Below are positions 32,262 to 43,188 of a stretch of 64,000 nucleotides of DNA, piece after piece. The translations under genes were made by a program, and so were the position numbers. The notes under the pieces are model-generated. The model did not search any database and was not told the DNA's origin. It worked only from the letters and a program-made list of their open reading frames with translations. Within the stretch, counting starts at the first letter, position 1, and each line of letters opens with the position of its first letter. Source of the DNA: Humulus lupulus (lineage: Eukaryota; Streptophyta; Magnoliopsida; Rosales; Cannabaceae); assembly GCF_963169125.1 (NCBI RefSeq), contig NC_084797.1:88631868-88695867 (forward strand), read 5' to 3'.

Positions 32262-33226
32262 TATTAGAAACAATTTCTAGTGTGTAGCGAAAATTGTGGT
32301 AATTGTAGTATTGTATACAACAAATTTTTTTCATATAAACAACTTTATATGAGGATCCTTTAATATGAAATATGTTAATCAATATATAATATGTATATGA
32401 AAAAAATAATACGAAATGATTTACCTCTTGTAGACTATCAATAATCCTTGAATCTTTTCGTACATTTTTCGATCTTCCTATCCTTGCTAGAGTACTCACA
32501 CCTACATCTTTCAAGACGTTCTCTACACCTCAAGATGAGGGTGGGCACATAGAGAACAAGAATTAATTTTGTGAATCAAAAGTATTCTCAACACATGAGA
32601 CTCTTGATTATAGGCTAGAGAGAAATAGTTTTTCTTTTGTGAAAAAAAAGATAGTTTTTCTTTTTTGTAAAAATTTGTTGTTCTTTTTATTTTCTATCAT
32701 ATATAATATATAGATATTATTATAATAATAATATTATTAAATAAAAATAATAATCATTAATAATAATAATAATGATAAAAGACAAAGTCTTACATTCCAT
32801 TTTAAAACCCTTTTTAAAGTATTTTATTAATTAATTAAAAAATAAAATAAAAAACCAATAACCACATGAATATTGCTACACTCATAGAGTAATCCAAGCC
32901 CTATGCATGTAGCATATCCCTTAAAATTGGATTTTATTTTTTCATGTGTTTTTATTTTAATTAATTAATAATTAGAAATTCAAATAAGGTATCGTCTTTT
33001 TAGAGAAAAGATAACAACTTAAATTTTAAAATTCAAAATTCAAAATTTGAATTTCCATTATCATCTTATTATTAATTAAATCAATATAATAATCAAAAAT
33101 AATTTTGACTATCAATATTTATCTATTCATACCTAAATAAAATAATTAATTAAAATCAATTTCTTCTATTTCTACACAAGTTTGAAAATTGCACAAATAC
33201 AATAATAAATTGTGCAACTTCAATTA
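32262..33226 (-). repeat. Copia 3' LTR, distal part
   Basis: Aligns with 62410-63168. The outermost bases read TATTAGAAAC against TGTTAGGAAC in the other LTR. It is cut at TTA|CACTA by the CACTA element. The LTR resumes at 42392; about 315 bp (equivalent to 63169-63485) are missing between the two parts. Confidence 0.85.
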
Positions 33227-33242
33227 CACTATTACAAAAAAT

Positions 33243-33412
33243 GTTTTCTCTGTGGTTTTTTTCCTTAATACATTGCGATTTTTGGAAGTACCAAGAACCG
33301 CAGTGTTTGAGACCGCAGAGAAAAATAATAAACAAACCGCAGAGAAAAGTGTTCTTTTTCAATACAAAAAGAAATTATTTCTTTGCGGTTTAGTTAGCAA
33401 AACCGTGGAGAA
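33243..33412. repeat. CACTA subterminal repeats
   Basis: ACCGCAGAGAAAA at 33312-33324 and 33336-33348, AACCGTGGAGAAA at 33400-33412, and inverted forms TTTTCTCTGTGGTTTTTT at 33243-33260 and TTTCTTTGCGGTTT at 33378-33391. CACTA elements typically carry such repeats as transposase-binding sites; the role here is inferred. Confidence 0.75.
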
Positions 33413-33779
33413 ATCATTTGTTTTTTTTTTAATTTTTGGACGTGCTTCTTTATATATATTTTATATTGCATTTATATTACCTAATTTTATTAATTATTAT
33501 TATATACCCAAATATTATTATATTTTCAGTTTTGTTTATATTACCTGATTTTATTAATTACCTAATTTTTAATTCTGTTTATATACCAAAATTTTATATT
33601 ATAATATAAATACCTAATTTGATAAATTATTATCTAATTAAAAGATAACATATTATTATATACATTCATATATCATACAAGTAGTTTTTATATACATAAT
33701 AAGAACATACAAATATCATTTAACATATAAGTCAATAAGTTAGCAAGTTACATACATATGAAAAATTAGACTTCAGAAA

Positions 33780-36440
33780 TAAATGACATTAATCTTGCTA
33801 ACCAATCGCTTTGTAGTGGTAGTAGATCGTCTTTGACATTGTATTCTTTTTTGTCAAACCACTGCAAAATTGAAAAGTTAATAAAAATTGGATGATTAAA
33901 TACTATATCTAGTTTTTCTTAAGCAAAAAAATATAACATACTTTCTTCTTGATAACTTCTATCGGATTCGGTGCATTTACAAGATCATAAATGTATCTTA
34001 GTACATAATAACAATATTCATGACTTTCGGGCTATTTTGGAAAATAACCTCTCAGCAATTTTGTAAATGTGTCAATGTATTCATTTTCTGAACATTGTGC
34101 GTATGCTCTACAAAAATTAAAATTAATTATATACATATTATACTATGAACTCTTAAAAATTAACAATGCATACATTAAACTCAAGAACTTACTTTTCCAT
34201 AACCTCCTTAATTATTGGTGGAGATTTATGATTTTTCAAAGGGTCCAAAATTATGGTCATCCCCTGCATCATCACGAGCACCAACATCCAATGTCGACTA
34301 AAACACAATAAATTATAATTATTATAAGATTAAAATCCAACCATAGTAGTGATAATATTTAAGTAGTTCGTTCTTACTCAACAATCCAAGGAATGAAATA
34401 TATTTGGCCTCGTCTATCCATAGTCATCATCCATTTGGCTATAAGATCCACTGTATAATTTTTACTTTCATCATTGCCAATAGAAAGATGTTCGATGTAA
34501 AAAAAATGTATAGCTATTGTTAATTTGGGTGCATGCTTTCCCAAATGCATCTATAGAATCAATCATGCATATTATATTTTCAATTAATATCATAAAAAAA
34601 ATTGGCCAGAGTTTCCTCTCTTTCTATAGCATATCCAAAATTATTAGTACCTATAAATTCAAATCAAACAAAACATACAACAAACAACATGCATGTTCTT
34701 AACCATAAGCCACCGCAGCACACAGAATTCATAGAACCTACTTTCCTAAGACACACATGTTCTCAACCTTCTGTTATCTTTGCAGTACACAATTTCATAT
34801 CAGAACCTACTTCACTATGGACGAATATCTAATATATTCAAACTCCTCTAATAGTTTTTTATGACATAACAGATTGCGTTCAATTTGAATTGATACATAC
34901 CTCATACCAAACAGCATAGTTGAGGATCCAATATTATCCATGGAGGCTGCTTGATAAACGTCTTTCATAGTGATGAAGATAGCCTCATGATCTCCTATAA
35001 ACTCCGGGTCAATGGGAACCTGTACAACCCCATCTATTCCTTTAATGGAATAGTACTCCTTCACTATAAATTTTAAACTAAGATCAATTTTTTTTCAATT
35101 GGTCATCAGTAAACCAATTTGAAGGTTCTGAATGAGCAATTTCAGCGGGGACGACTATGTGAGATCCAGTTGATGATAAATGTGGGCTTGGTGATAGGGA
35201 TTTGTGTTTACATGTCAATGGAACCTACATAATATCATTTAACATATCAATATAGTGTAGCCATTTAGTTTTTTTTTTTAATATTTGAGCAAATAATTCT
35301 ATACTTGACAAGTCATGATTAAATTTTTTGGCCAAGGTAGGAATTTGTTTCATGCGTCCCCAACATATCGTATGTTACCAAAGGGAATAGGGATCTCAGC
35401 TTCTTCTTATAAGACATCTATAAGCCAAACCCTCGTAACTGAATCATCAAGTATAATTCCATGGATGATAATTTGACTACCCATGATTGGTACAGTGATT
35501 ACACCATTCGGCCCTACATTGTCAATATTATCACTTCATAGCTCGGTGGTGGCGGAGACTCATAAATTGATGATCGATCATCTTCATCAAAAGGATTCGC
35601 TGCGGTTTGGTAGAATTCACCGATAAGATAGTCTTCGGTTTGGTGAAAATGATCATCTATGTAGGAGGCAGGTTGATAGACTTCATCTTTTGGACTCTCA
35701 TAGCATTGCCATTCATCATTTGGATTCTCATAGTATTGTCCTTGATCATTTGGATTCTCAAATTTTCCTTCATCATAGTATCTCGACTCATCTTTTTCCT
35801 CATTGTATTTCTCATTTTGAGCTAATTCCTCTTCTATTGTAGATTTATATCTTTTTAGCACTTCAATCTCAGCTTTTAGCCGAGCATTCCCCTCTTCTGC
35901 AGTCATATTTTTTGTTTTTTTTCCAAACATTTTGGACACAGTCGCAGTGAACCTACAAAATAATAAACCAAGTCAATCAATAAATCAAGCTAAATAATTC
36001 TTAAAAGAAAACAACTAATATTAAGTATCATACCTGCCAGCTCAAACATGACCAGGGTGTTTCGGTGTCCCTAATGCTTTAGTCTAGATGTCATCTCAAC
36101 CCTGAGCTGTAATTTCCCCGCGACTAAATTTTTCTTTGACCTCTTCCTACTCAAGATATTTTTTGGCCAAATTAGTTTATATAAATAAAATCAATATGTC
36201 AATTATAAAACAGTAGAAAACTTACTATCTTATTGGCAATCTGTCGATCCAAATCTATCACGAGAACTTTATTTTTTTCACGCGATCTAAGCCAAACTTG
36301 ATACCTCTTCGGATTTTGAATATTTTGTTCTTTTTTCTACAACATACAAGATAATTATAGTTATATGTTGCGATAATATCAACCATTATTTAAACTTTAA
36401 TATCAATTGTAATTACCAAATCTTCTCTTATATTAATCAT
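33780..36440 (-). pseudogene. CACTA second gene: En/Spm-type domain plus Ulp1-like (C48) protease
   Basis: From right to left: KRYQVWLRSREKNKVLVIDL (about 36330), TKALGTPKHPG after a stop (about 36090-36050), a coiled coil and acidic repeats (35939-35514, GNARLKAEIEVLKRYKSTIE), and a pre-protease block (35064-34807). The protease core reads SRHWMLVLVMMQGMTIILDP (His and Asp, about 34300-34230) and PESHEYCYYVLRYIYDLV (Cys, about 34035-33980). It ends at about 33780. In related CACTA elements the last block is ECGYYVMR; here Tyr replaces Gly after the Cys. Intron-like gaps and stops are present. Ulp1-type enzymes cleave SUMO-like proteins; the role in CACTA elements is not known. Confidence 0.65.
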
Positions 36441-36616
36441 TCCTCTACAAGATGTTCGATGCCTTGACTTCATTTGTAATGCACGTGCTTTTTGTTCTTG
36501 ATGCACATTTTGAAACTCTGGACTTAGACAGCTACATACAAATTTTACCCATTCTCTTTCGTCAAGTATATCGCTATACTTCTTCAGGGGAAATTTGCGT
36601 TTCCATCATACCCATT

Positions 36617-37568
36617 TCAGCCAAAGGTTTGATGTACTAATATATATAATTGAAATATATTATCTACTTGCATTATATATGATTGAATCTCATGATTATT
36701 TTTCATCACAACTAATTGAGCTAGATCTAATTTTGTCCTAGATACGGTGATCACTGTTCTATTCCCTCGTAGTCCTTTATCAACTCCATCTGAGTTATTT
36801 TGTGGTTTGCTGATTCTAATTGCCTCCACCCCACTCATGTATTCTCAGAAAAATTCTACAGTCTCTTCCGATATATAACATTCAACCATACTAGCTTCAG
36901 GATGATAATGATTACGCACATAAATTTTCAACACCTTCATACCCCTTTCAAACGAATACATCCATCTTGCCCAAACTGGTGCACACAACTTGAATTCCCT
37001 TACTAGATGAACCATTAAATGTTTCATAATGTCAAAGAAGGATGGGGGAAAAAAAATTTCAAGGTCGCATATAGTTTCCACTATCTTACAATGCAATGCA
37101 TCCAATTTTTTCATTTTTAATTATTTTCGGCATAAATGATTGAAGAATATACAAACATTCGTCAAAGAATGTCGAACTTTTTTCGGTAAGAATGAACAAA
37201 TAGAAATTGGAAGTAATTGTTCCATTAATATATGAAAATCATGTGATTTCATACCCATCAACTTCAAATCCCATGGATACCAAGTTTTGAATGTTTGATG
37301 AGTAGCCATCAGGCACTTTCATCTCTGCAAATTATTTACATACAACTTTTTTCTCTTCTATAGACAACGTGAAACAAGCAGGAGGTAAATATGAGTGTTT
37401 ACCTTTCTGTTAAGGTGTTATATCAGATCGTATACCCATTTCAACAAGATTTAAATGAATTGTTAATTCATCATTTTTAATGGGAATATCAAGTAATGTA
37501 CCTATAATACTTTCAAACACATTTTTTTTCTATATGCATGACATCCAAACAATGTCGAACAAGTAAAT
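36617..37568 (-). pseudogene. CACTA transposase (TNP2-type), C-terminal part
   Basis: From 37568 leftward: VRHCLDVMHIEK (frame-broken), VFESIIGTLLDIPIKNDELT, then GMKSHDFHILMEQLLPISIC (37260-37190). The DUF4218-type block follows: FPPSFFDIMKHLMVHLV, RWMYSFERGMKVLKIYVRN, HPEASMVECYISEE (37114-36845). Next come GVEAIRISKPQN and TKLDLAQLVVMKNNHEIQSY (36838-36640). The order is that of CACTA TNP2 transposases. Stops at 37115 and 36840 and the lost N-terminus make it inactive. Confidence 0.85.
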
Positions 37569-39072
37569 TGTAATGACCCACTAATCTAGACTTTTGAACC
37601 ATTAACGAAACTATACATACAATCCTTGATAGAACTTACATTTACGAAAATACCATAATTTTATTAAGTAACTTGTAAGAATAAGAGTTACTTACAAAAT
37701 AAATACCAAGAAGGATATGGGATCCCATTGTCTTTAAAAACAAAACATGATTTAAAATAAAAAGACATTACATAAATAGTGCGGAAAATACATGTAAAAG
37801 ACATAAAACGAAACTACATCCTCGAATCGAATAACGCTCGGCTCCTTGACTCCATTCACCATCGATACACATTCTCTAAGCGGCCACGAATCTTACCGCC
37901 CCTTAAAGCTATTTTCCTGCACATAAAACAAAAAGGAATGAGTCTAATGCCCAGTAAGGAAAATCTAACACATAGTCATAAACATAAATTTCGTAATAAA
38001 CGTAAAGATATATCATAACACTTATTACATACACTTATTATAATGGCCATTATTACTTGGGGTCCCATAGACTAAACAAGTCATATGCCCATGGGATTAA
38101 TGGGGTCCTACTAGCTAAGTAGGTCATATGCCCATAACCCATTTCGGGCCTTGTACTATATGGGTCATATGCCCAAGCCTACAAACATACATATATACAT
38201 ATCATAACACATTTGATAACATAAAACATAAGATAACATAAACATATAACATATTGATTCTAGCCTATTTTCCTTACCAATGTTACCGGGATATGTGGAC
38301 TGAGTTGGGACTTTTGGAACACTCCTAAAACCATATATAACAGGGTGAGTCTAATGAAGAAAAAGAGATGAAAGGAATGGAAAGATTAAACCATTGAAAG
38401 TCACACTTACCAAAACTTATGTGCTCAAGAACTTAGATTCCCTAACCAAAATGAGAATGAGGTTAGGAGACTGAGAAGAAGACTATGAGAAAGAAAATAA
38501 CATAAAACAAATGAACTAGAGCTTTGGTTTACCTCAAAGACTTGTAAGATCAATCTACACCTCAACCGAAATACTATAGAACCTTACTTCCCAAAGTGTT
38601 TGATAAGCTTATAATGTTTAAGCTTATGATTTCCCCACCCAAGTGTTTAACTCTCACACTCTCCTAGCACTTACAGCTTCTGAACTTAGAGTAAAAGGTG
38701 AATAATGGCTGGGTACTAGGTCCTATTTATAGAGTTTAGGAATGAAAGGATCTTGATTTTACTTGAATAAAAATAATAGCTTTTTAGGTGAAAAATATTT
38801 GAATAATCGTTCAGCAGAGGCTGAAGACTCGTTTAGAAAGATGTTGGATTTATCAAGAGTTTGAATGGCTGAAAGGAAAAGAATTCAAAAACATTTGAAA
38901 ATACACTGAAGAAGGCGATATATCGCCCCCTGTAGGCGATATATCGCCTGGGCCAGTATGCTCGAGGCGACCGTGCATCGTCTCGTGTTTTCCGTATCTA
39001 CGTGCTGCGATATATCGCCCCCTATAGCTGCGATATATCAGCACACGCTGATTAATTAAACACGAAATTACA
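37569..39072 (-). repeat. Solo LTR with mismatched flanks (recombinant)
   Basis: Ends TGTAATGACCC (37569) and ...GAAATTACA (39072). On the minus strand a TATA-like CTCTATAAATAGG lies at 38722-38734. The left flank is CACTA transposase (TAAAT) and the right flank is gypsy protease (CATTT); there is no matching target duplication. The U3 side contains four palindromic GCGATATATCGC-type words (38914-39043). Orientation is inferred from the TATA box and from similarity of word order to minus-strand LTRs nearby. Confidence 0.75.
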
Positions 39073-40283
39073 CATTTTTAGCTAAGTTTGAATGGAGTCA
39101 TAGATCAGCTGTGTAGACCTAGTGTGATGTATGCTAGGGGTTTTCAGACTTTATTGCCGACTGGGGAACTAGTAGTCTCTAAGAGATGGATTAGAGCTTT
39201 ACCAGTAGAGGTAGATGGTAGGGAGTTGTTTGCTGATCTGATTGAGCTTGCGATGGATGACTTCAACATGATTCTAGGGATGGATTGGCTATCGAAGTAT
39301 GGGGCGACAATTGACTGAAAGCGCAAGATGGTGACTTTTGAACCAGAAGGGGAGGTACCCTTTGTATTTGTGAGGACAGCTAGTGGACCGCGGTTACCTA
39401 TGATTTCAGAATTGAAGGCTAGAGACTTGATGCAGGAAGGTTGCATAGGATTTCTAGCGAGCATTGTGGATACTTCTAGGGTGGTGTCGGTTGGACTGGG
39501 TGAGATTAAATTGGTGTGTGAGTTTCCAGATTTGTTCCCAGTAGATTTTCCAGGGCTGCTGCCGCAGCGGGAGATCGATTTTGTTATAGAGTTGGTGCCA
39601 GGGGTGGAGCCAGTATCTAGGACACCTTATAGAATGGCTCCAGCAGAGTTAAAGGAGTTGAAGATTCAGTTGCAGGAGTTACTTGATTTGGGGTTCATTA
39701 GACTGAGTTTCTCGCCATAGGGTGCTCCAGTGTTGTTTGTAAAGAAGAAAGATGGATCTCTTAGGATGTGTATTGATTACAGAGAGCTGAATAAGTTAAC
39801 CATTAAGAACAAGTATCCACTGCCTAGGATCGACGATTTATTTGATCAGTTACAGGGAAGAACAGTATTCTCCAAGAATGATCTCCGATCAGGTTACCAT
39901 CAGTTAAGGATTAAAGAGGAGGACATACCAAAGACCGCTTTCCGAACGAGGAATGGACACTATGAATTCTTGGTTATGTCCTTTGGATTAACCAATGCCC
40001 CAACAACTTTTATGGATATGATGAATAGGATTTTCAAGGATTATTTGGATAAGTTTGTGATTGTGTTCATCGACGATATCTTGGTGTACTCTCAGTCAGA
40101 GATAGAGCACGAGCAGCATCTGCAGTTGGTTTTACAGCGGTTGAGGGAGCATAAGTTATATGCTAAGTTTAGTAAGTGCGAGTTCTGGTTACCGCAAGTT
40201 ACATTTCTGGGCCATATCGTCAGTAAGGAGAGGATTTTGGTTGATCCAAGTAAGATTGAGGAAGTCAGAGATTGGCCTAGATA
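39073..40283 (+). pseudogene. Gypsy (Tekay-type) pol fragment: protease to RT
   Basis: Plus-strand frames read QLCRPSVMYARGFQTLLPTG, LIELAMDDFNMILGMDWLSK (end of protease), then EFPDLFPVDFPGLLPQREID. The RT follows: [57 protein letters not shown], active site [11 protein letters not shown] (both Asp intact), and [20 protein letters not shown]. Stops are TGA at 39316-39318 (Cys in relatives) and TAG at 39718-39720 (Trp). The fragment starts abruptly at the solo LTR and joins LTR sequence near 40284. RNase H and integrase are deleted. Confidence 0.88.
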
Positions 40284-42391
40284 TAATATGTGAATTTATG
40301 TGAATATATGATAGAGATGCATGTTTAGTTGAATTAAATATGCATGTGGGCCCCGTTTGGTTATTAGGGGTATGTTCGTGATTTTAGACCGTTGAGGGTA
40401 TAAATGTGATAAATATGATATGTTTGTGATATATATATGTGTAGCACGATCCGAGACAGTCCTAGGGAGCAGTTAGCCAGAAAGTCACAACGGGGTTGAG
40501 AATCCGACTCAAGGCGAGTCGAGGGGTACTTTGGGTAATAGATGTATTATGGGGTTATCGGGTTATGGAAATAAATATTTGGAGATATATTTAAGGTTAG
40601 AATGTCTAGGAGGGAATACTGGGGAAATTTACCATTTTGCCCTCGGGGACGTTTTTGGTACCCCGAGCTTTGAGGTAAATTTATAGACTTAAGTTAAATA
40701 AGACAAAACTGAGAATTATTTAGAACCCTCTAAACCGACTCTCTCTCTCTTTCTCTTCCCTCTCTCTATTTTTTTTTTCTCTTTTACACTTGAAGACTTA
40801 GTAGTACTTTGGAGGAAAAAACCAGGTTAGAACAAAGAGATTGGAGCTGAATTTGGGAGATCCCAACCAGAAATCTAAGGCTTGGAGCTTAGGAATTGAA
40901 TTGAGGATTCAACTCTGTTTAAGGTAAGCTTTCTAATAAGTTGGGTTATGTTGTTTGCAGCTGAATTGTGTGGTTATTGGGTGTTAAGATTTAGACATGC
41001 CTGGTTTGGATTTTAGGACAGGTTTTGATTGTTTGATGGATGTGAGAATTGGTTCTTGAGTTTGTTGGTATGTTTAGGTTGCATAAGTATGAATTCTGGG
41101 CATAATTATGAGGTTGGAGGTGATTTTGGAGGTGTTGGCTAGAAGGATATGTAGGGGAAAATGGTGTTTTTCTGGGTTTGGAGGCGAGGGCCGCGGCCCT
41201 AGGAGGGGCATGCCGCGGCCCGTGTACATGCGAGGCCTTGGGAGGCCATGGTGTTCGAGGCGCGTCGCGGCCCGTGCGTGTTTCGGGGAGGAGTTAGCCT
41301 CTATTTTGAGGCTAGCCGCGGCGCTTGTGGGGTTGGGCCGTGGCCCTAGTTCAAAGTGCAGGGTGACTTGAGGGTTGTGACCTGGGAACCTAATTGCTAA
41401 GGCTCGGGATGGATTTTATCACCCGGATTGATAGGATTCAAGGTCCCGGAGGTTAGAATTGTAACTCAAGCTATTTAATGGATTAGAACTTGATGGATAA
41501 ATATTGTTAATGTGTTGTGACTAGGGTTTCGGCAAGGCTCCGGTTAGGGGACTGTGCTCGGGATATTGGTGCTCGGAAAGCTCGGGACGCAGGTAAGAAA
41601 ACCACTGTTCCCATAGAGCTTGTATGCAGGGCCAGGCCCTATATGATTGTGTTGTAGGGTGTAGCCCTTTCATTGAGTTTATTCATGTCTAGTATGTGCT
41701 TTACTATGCTTTGTATGCATATGTGTTAATGTACGGCAAGAGCTGGGAACGGCAACGGGGCCAGGAACGGCGTTAGGCACGTGGAGTGCAAGGCCGAACG
41801 CCGCAAGGGGCTGGGTGCAGCGTTTAGCACGTGGAGTGCGAGTTGCCAGGGAGAGACCCTAAAGGATACCTAGGATATCCTCACGGTGTGGACCGTGAAC
41901 CCAGGGCCCGGGACGGCATGGCCGTATGTGTTTAGCCTATTGATGGCCTGTTTATATGCTGAGTGTTTGTTATGCATATGTTTTTTGCTTGTAAGGGTTT
42001 TCTTGCTGGGCTTCGACTCACGGGTGCTCTGTGGTGCAGGTAAGCGCAAAGGGAAAATCAACCAACCATGAGTACGGAGAGCATGAAGCGGCGCGTACAT
42101 GTTTGGCCTGCCTGGCTTTCACAGCCAGTGGTTTTGAGAGATGGTTGTATCAAAACCTAGATTTTGTTGACTAGCCGACTTTGTTTGTACCTTTATGTTG
42201 TAATTATTTCTAAATAGTATTTTGGGATCCCAAATGTCAAACACTTTATGAATTTTTAGTAAATGGAATTATTTTAAAAGTTTATAACTCTGTCTATGAT
42301 TTAATTACACTTTTGACCTAAATTCGATTAGCGAGTTAAATGCATTTTTAAAACTCACTTAGTAACGGCTCTAAGGCAGTAGGGCGTTACA
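40284..42391 (+). repeat. 3' LTR of the truncated gypsy, first ~70 bp missing
   Basis: Joined directly to RT sequence (VRDWPR) at about 40280-40290. It matches other gypsy LTRs here from about 70 bases inside their start and ends GGGCGTTACA at 42391. A (CT)n stretch (40740-40770) marks the leader. CAGGTAAG occurs at 41590-41597 and 42037-42044. A GC-rich palindrome cluster lies at 41178-41345. Copia LTR sequence resumes at 42392. Confidence 0.82.
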
Positions 42392-42927
42392 CTGATCCTC
42401 TGTTGATGATTCATAATAAAGTGGGAATAAAGTTACCGTATTACCCTTTTTAATTATATTTTGATTCCGACCATCGACATTACTAGTGAATGTTAATGCA
42501 TAATCTAATTATGAATTTGACGTCAATAACCTTTTCAGTTCAAAAAGCCAACCCAATAGGGAATCATCATTTAATCTATAAGAAGGTACAGTTCAAAACT
42601 AGTGAATGTATCCTACTACACTAGTAATCCGGATCTAGGTCACATGTATTCATAATACTAGTGGACCGTACTAGTAGTAATTAATCTAAAGATTCCATAA
42701 CTTTATTTCACTGCAAACTTTTTAAGTTCATTATCCCAATCTCGATCCTCTCATACCAATATGAGGTTGAGACCATATAGACGAACATGGAAATTTTCTG
42801 ATATTTACTAAATATTATTAACAATAATATAGTACATAAGCTACATATATACAATAATTTGATTCATTTATTTATTTCATTAAAGCCATTGTAAACTACA
42901 ATTACTTTAAGGGCACAATTCCCAACA
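42392..42927 (-). repeat. Copia 3' LTR, proximal part
   Basis: Aligns with 63486 to the window end, then continues to its terminus at ...CCCAACA (42927; minus-strand start TGTTGGGAATTGTGCCC). It is followed by the purine tract (complement of ATCTCCCACTT, 42928-42938). Confidence 0.88.
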
Positions 42928-43188
42928 ATCTCCCACTTGCCCTAAAGCAAATGAGGCATTTCCCTTAACCCCATGCTTCTTACATGACCTTGAAAATATT
43001 TAATAGATAAAGTCTTTATGAACGGATCTGGAAGATTATATTCAGAGGCAATTTTTAAGACAACAACATCTCCTCGGTTGACTATCTCTCATATCAAGTG
43101 ATATTTCATCTCAATGTGCTTTCCCCTCTTGTGACTTCTGGGTTCCTTTGAATTAGCTACTGCCCCACTGTTATCACAGTAAAAAACA
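42928..43188 (-). pseudogene. Copia RNase H, C-terminal end, and polypurine tract
   Basis: The minus strand reads SGAVANSKEPRSHKRGKHIE then MKYHLI(stop)EIVNRGDVV, the usual copia RNase H end (KHIEMKYHLIRE). The rest of RNase H is at 52370-52814, beyond the inserted element. The purine tract on the minus strand AAGTGGGAGAT sits directly before the LTR. Confidence 0.85.

Larger units (their letters stand above)
33227..37568 (-). mobile_element. CACTA (En/Spm-type) DNA transposon, right part missing
   Basis: The left end is CACTATTACAAAAAATG at 33227, preceded by TTA as a 3-bp target site. Subterminal words ACCGCAGAGAAA and their complements recur at 33243-33412. Two minus-strand genes follow: a TNP2-type transposase (36617-37568, cut) and a second gene with an En/Spm-type domain and a Ulp1-like protease (about 33780-36440). 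The right end and the start of the transposase are lost at 37568, where a solo LTR begins. Confidence 0.85.

Noticed and set aside
32690..33170. AT-rich stretch with ATAATAATA runs considered as an origin or matrix attachment region
   Set aside because: The same AT-rich stretch is present in the other copia LTR (62820-63170), so it is LTR sequence.
41108..41371. 87-codon Arg/Gly-rich ORF
   Set aside because: It lies in the GC-rich palindrome part of an LTR and is compositionally driven.
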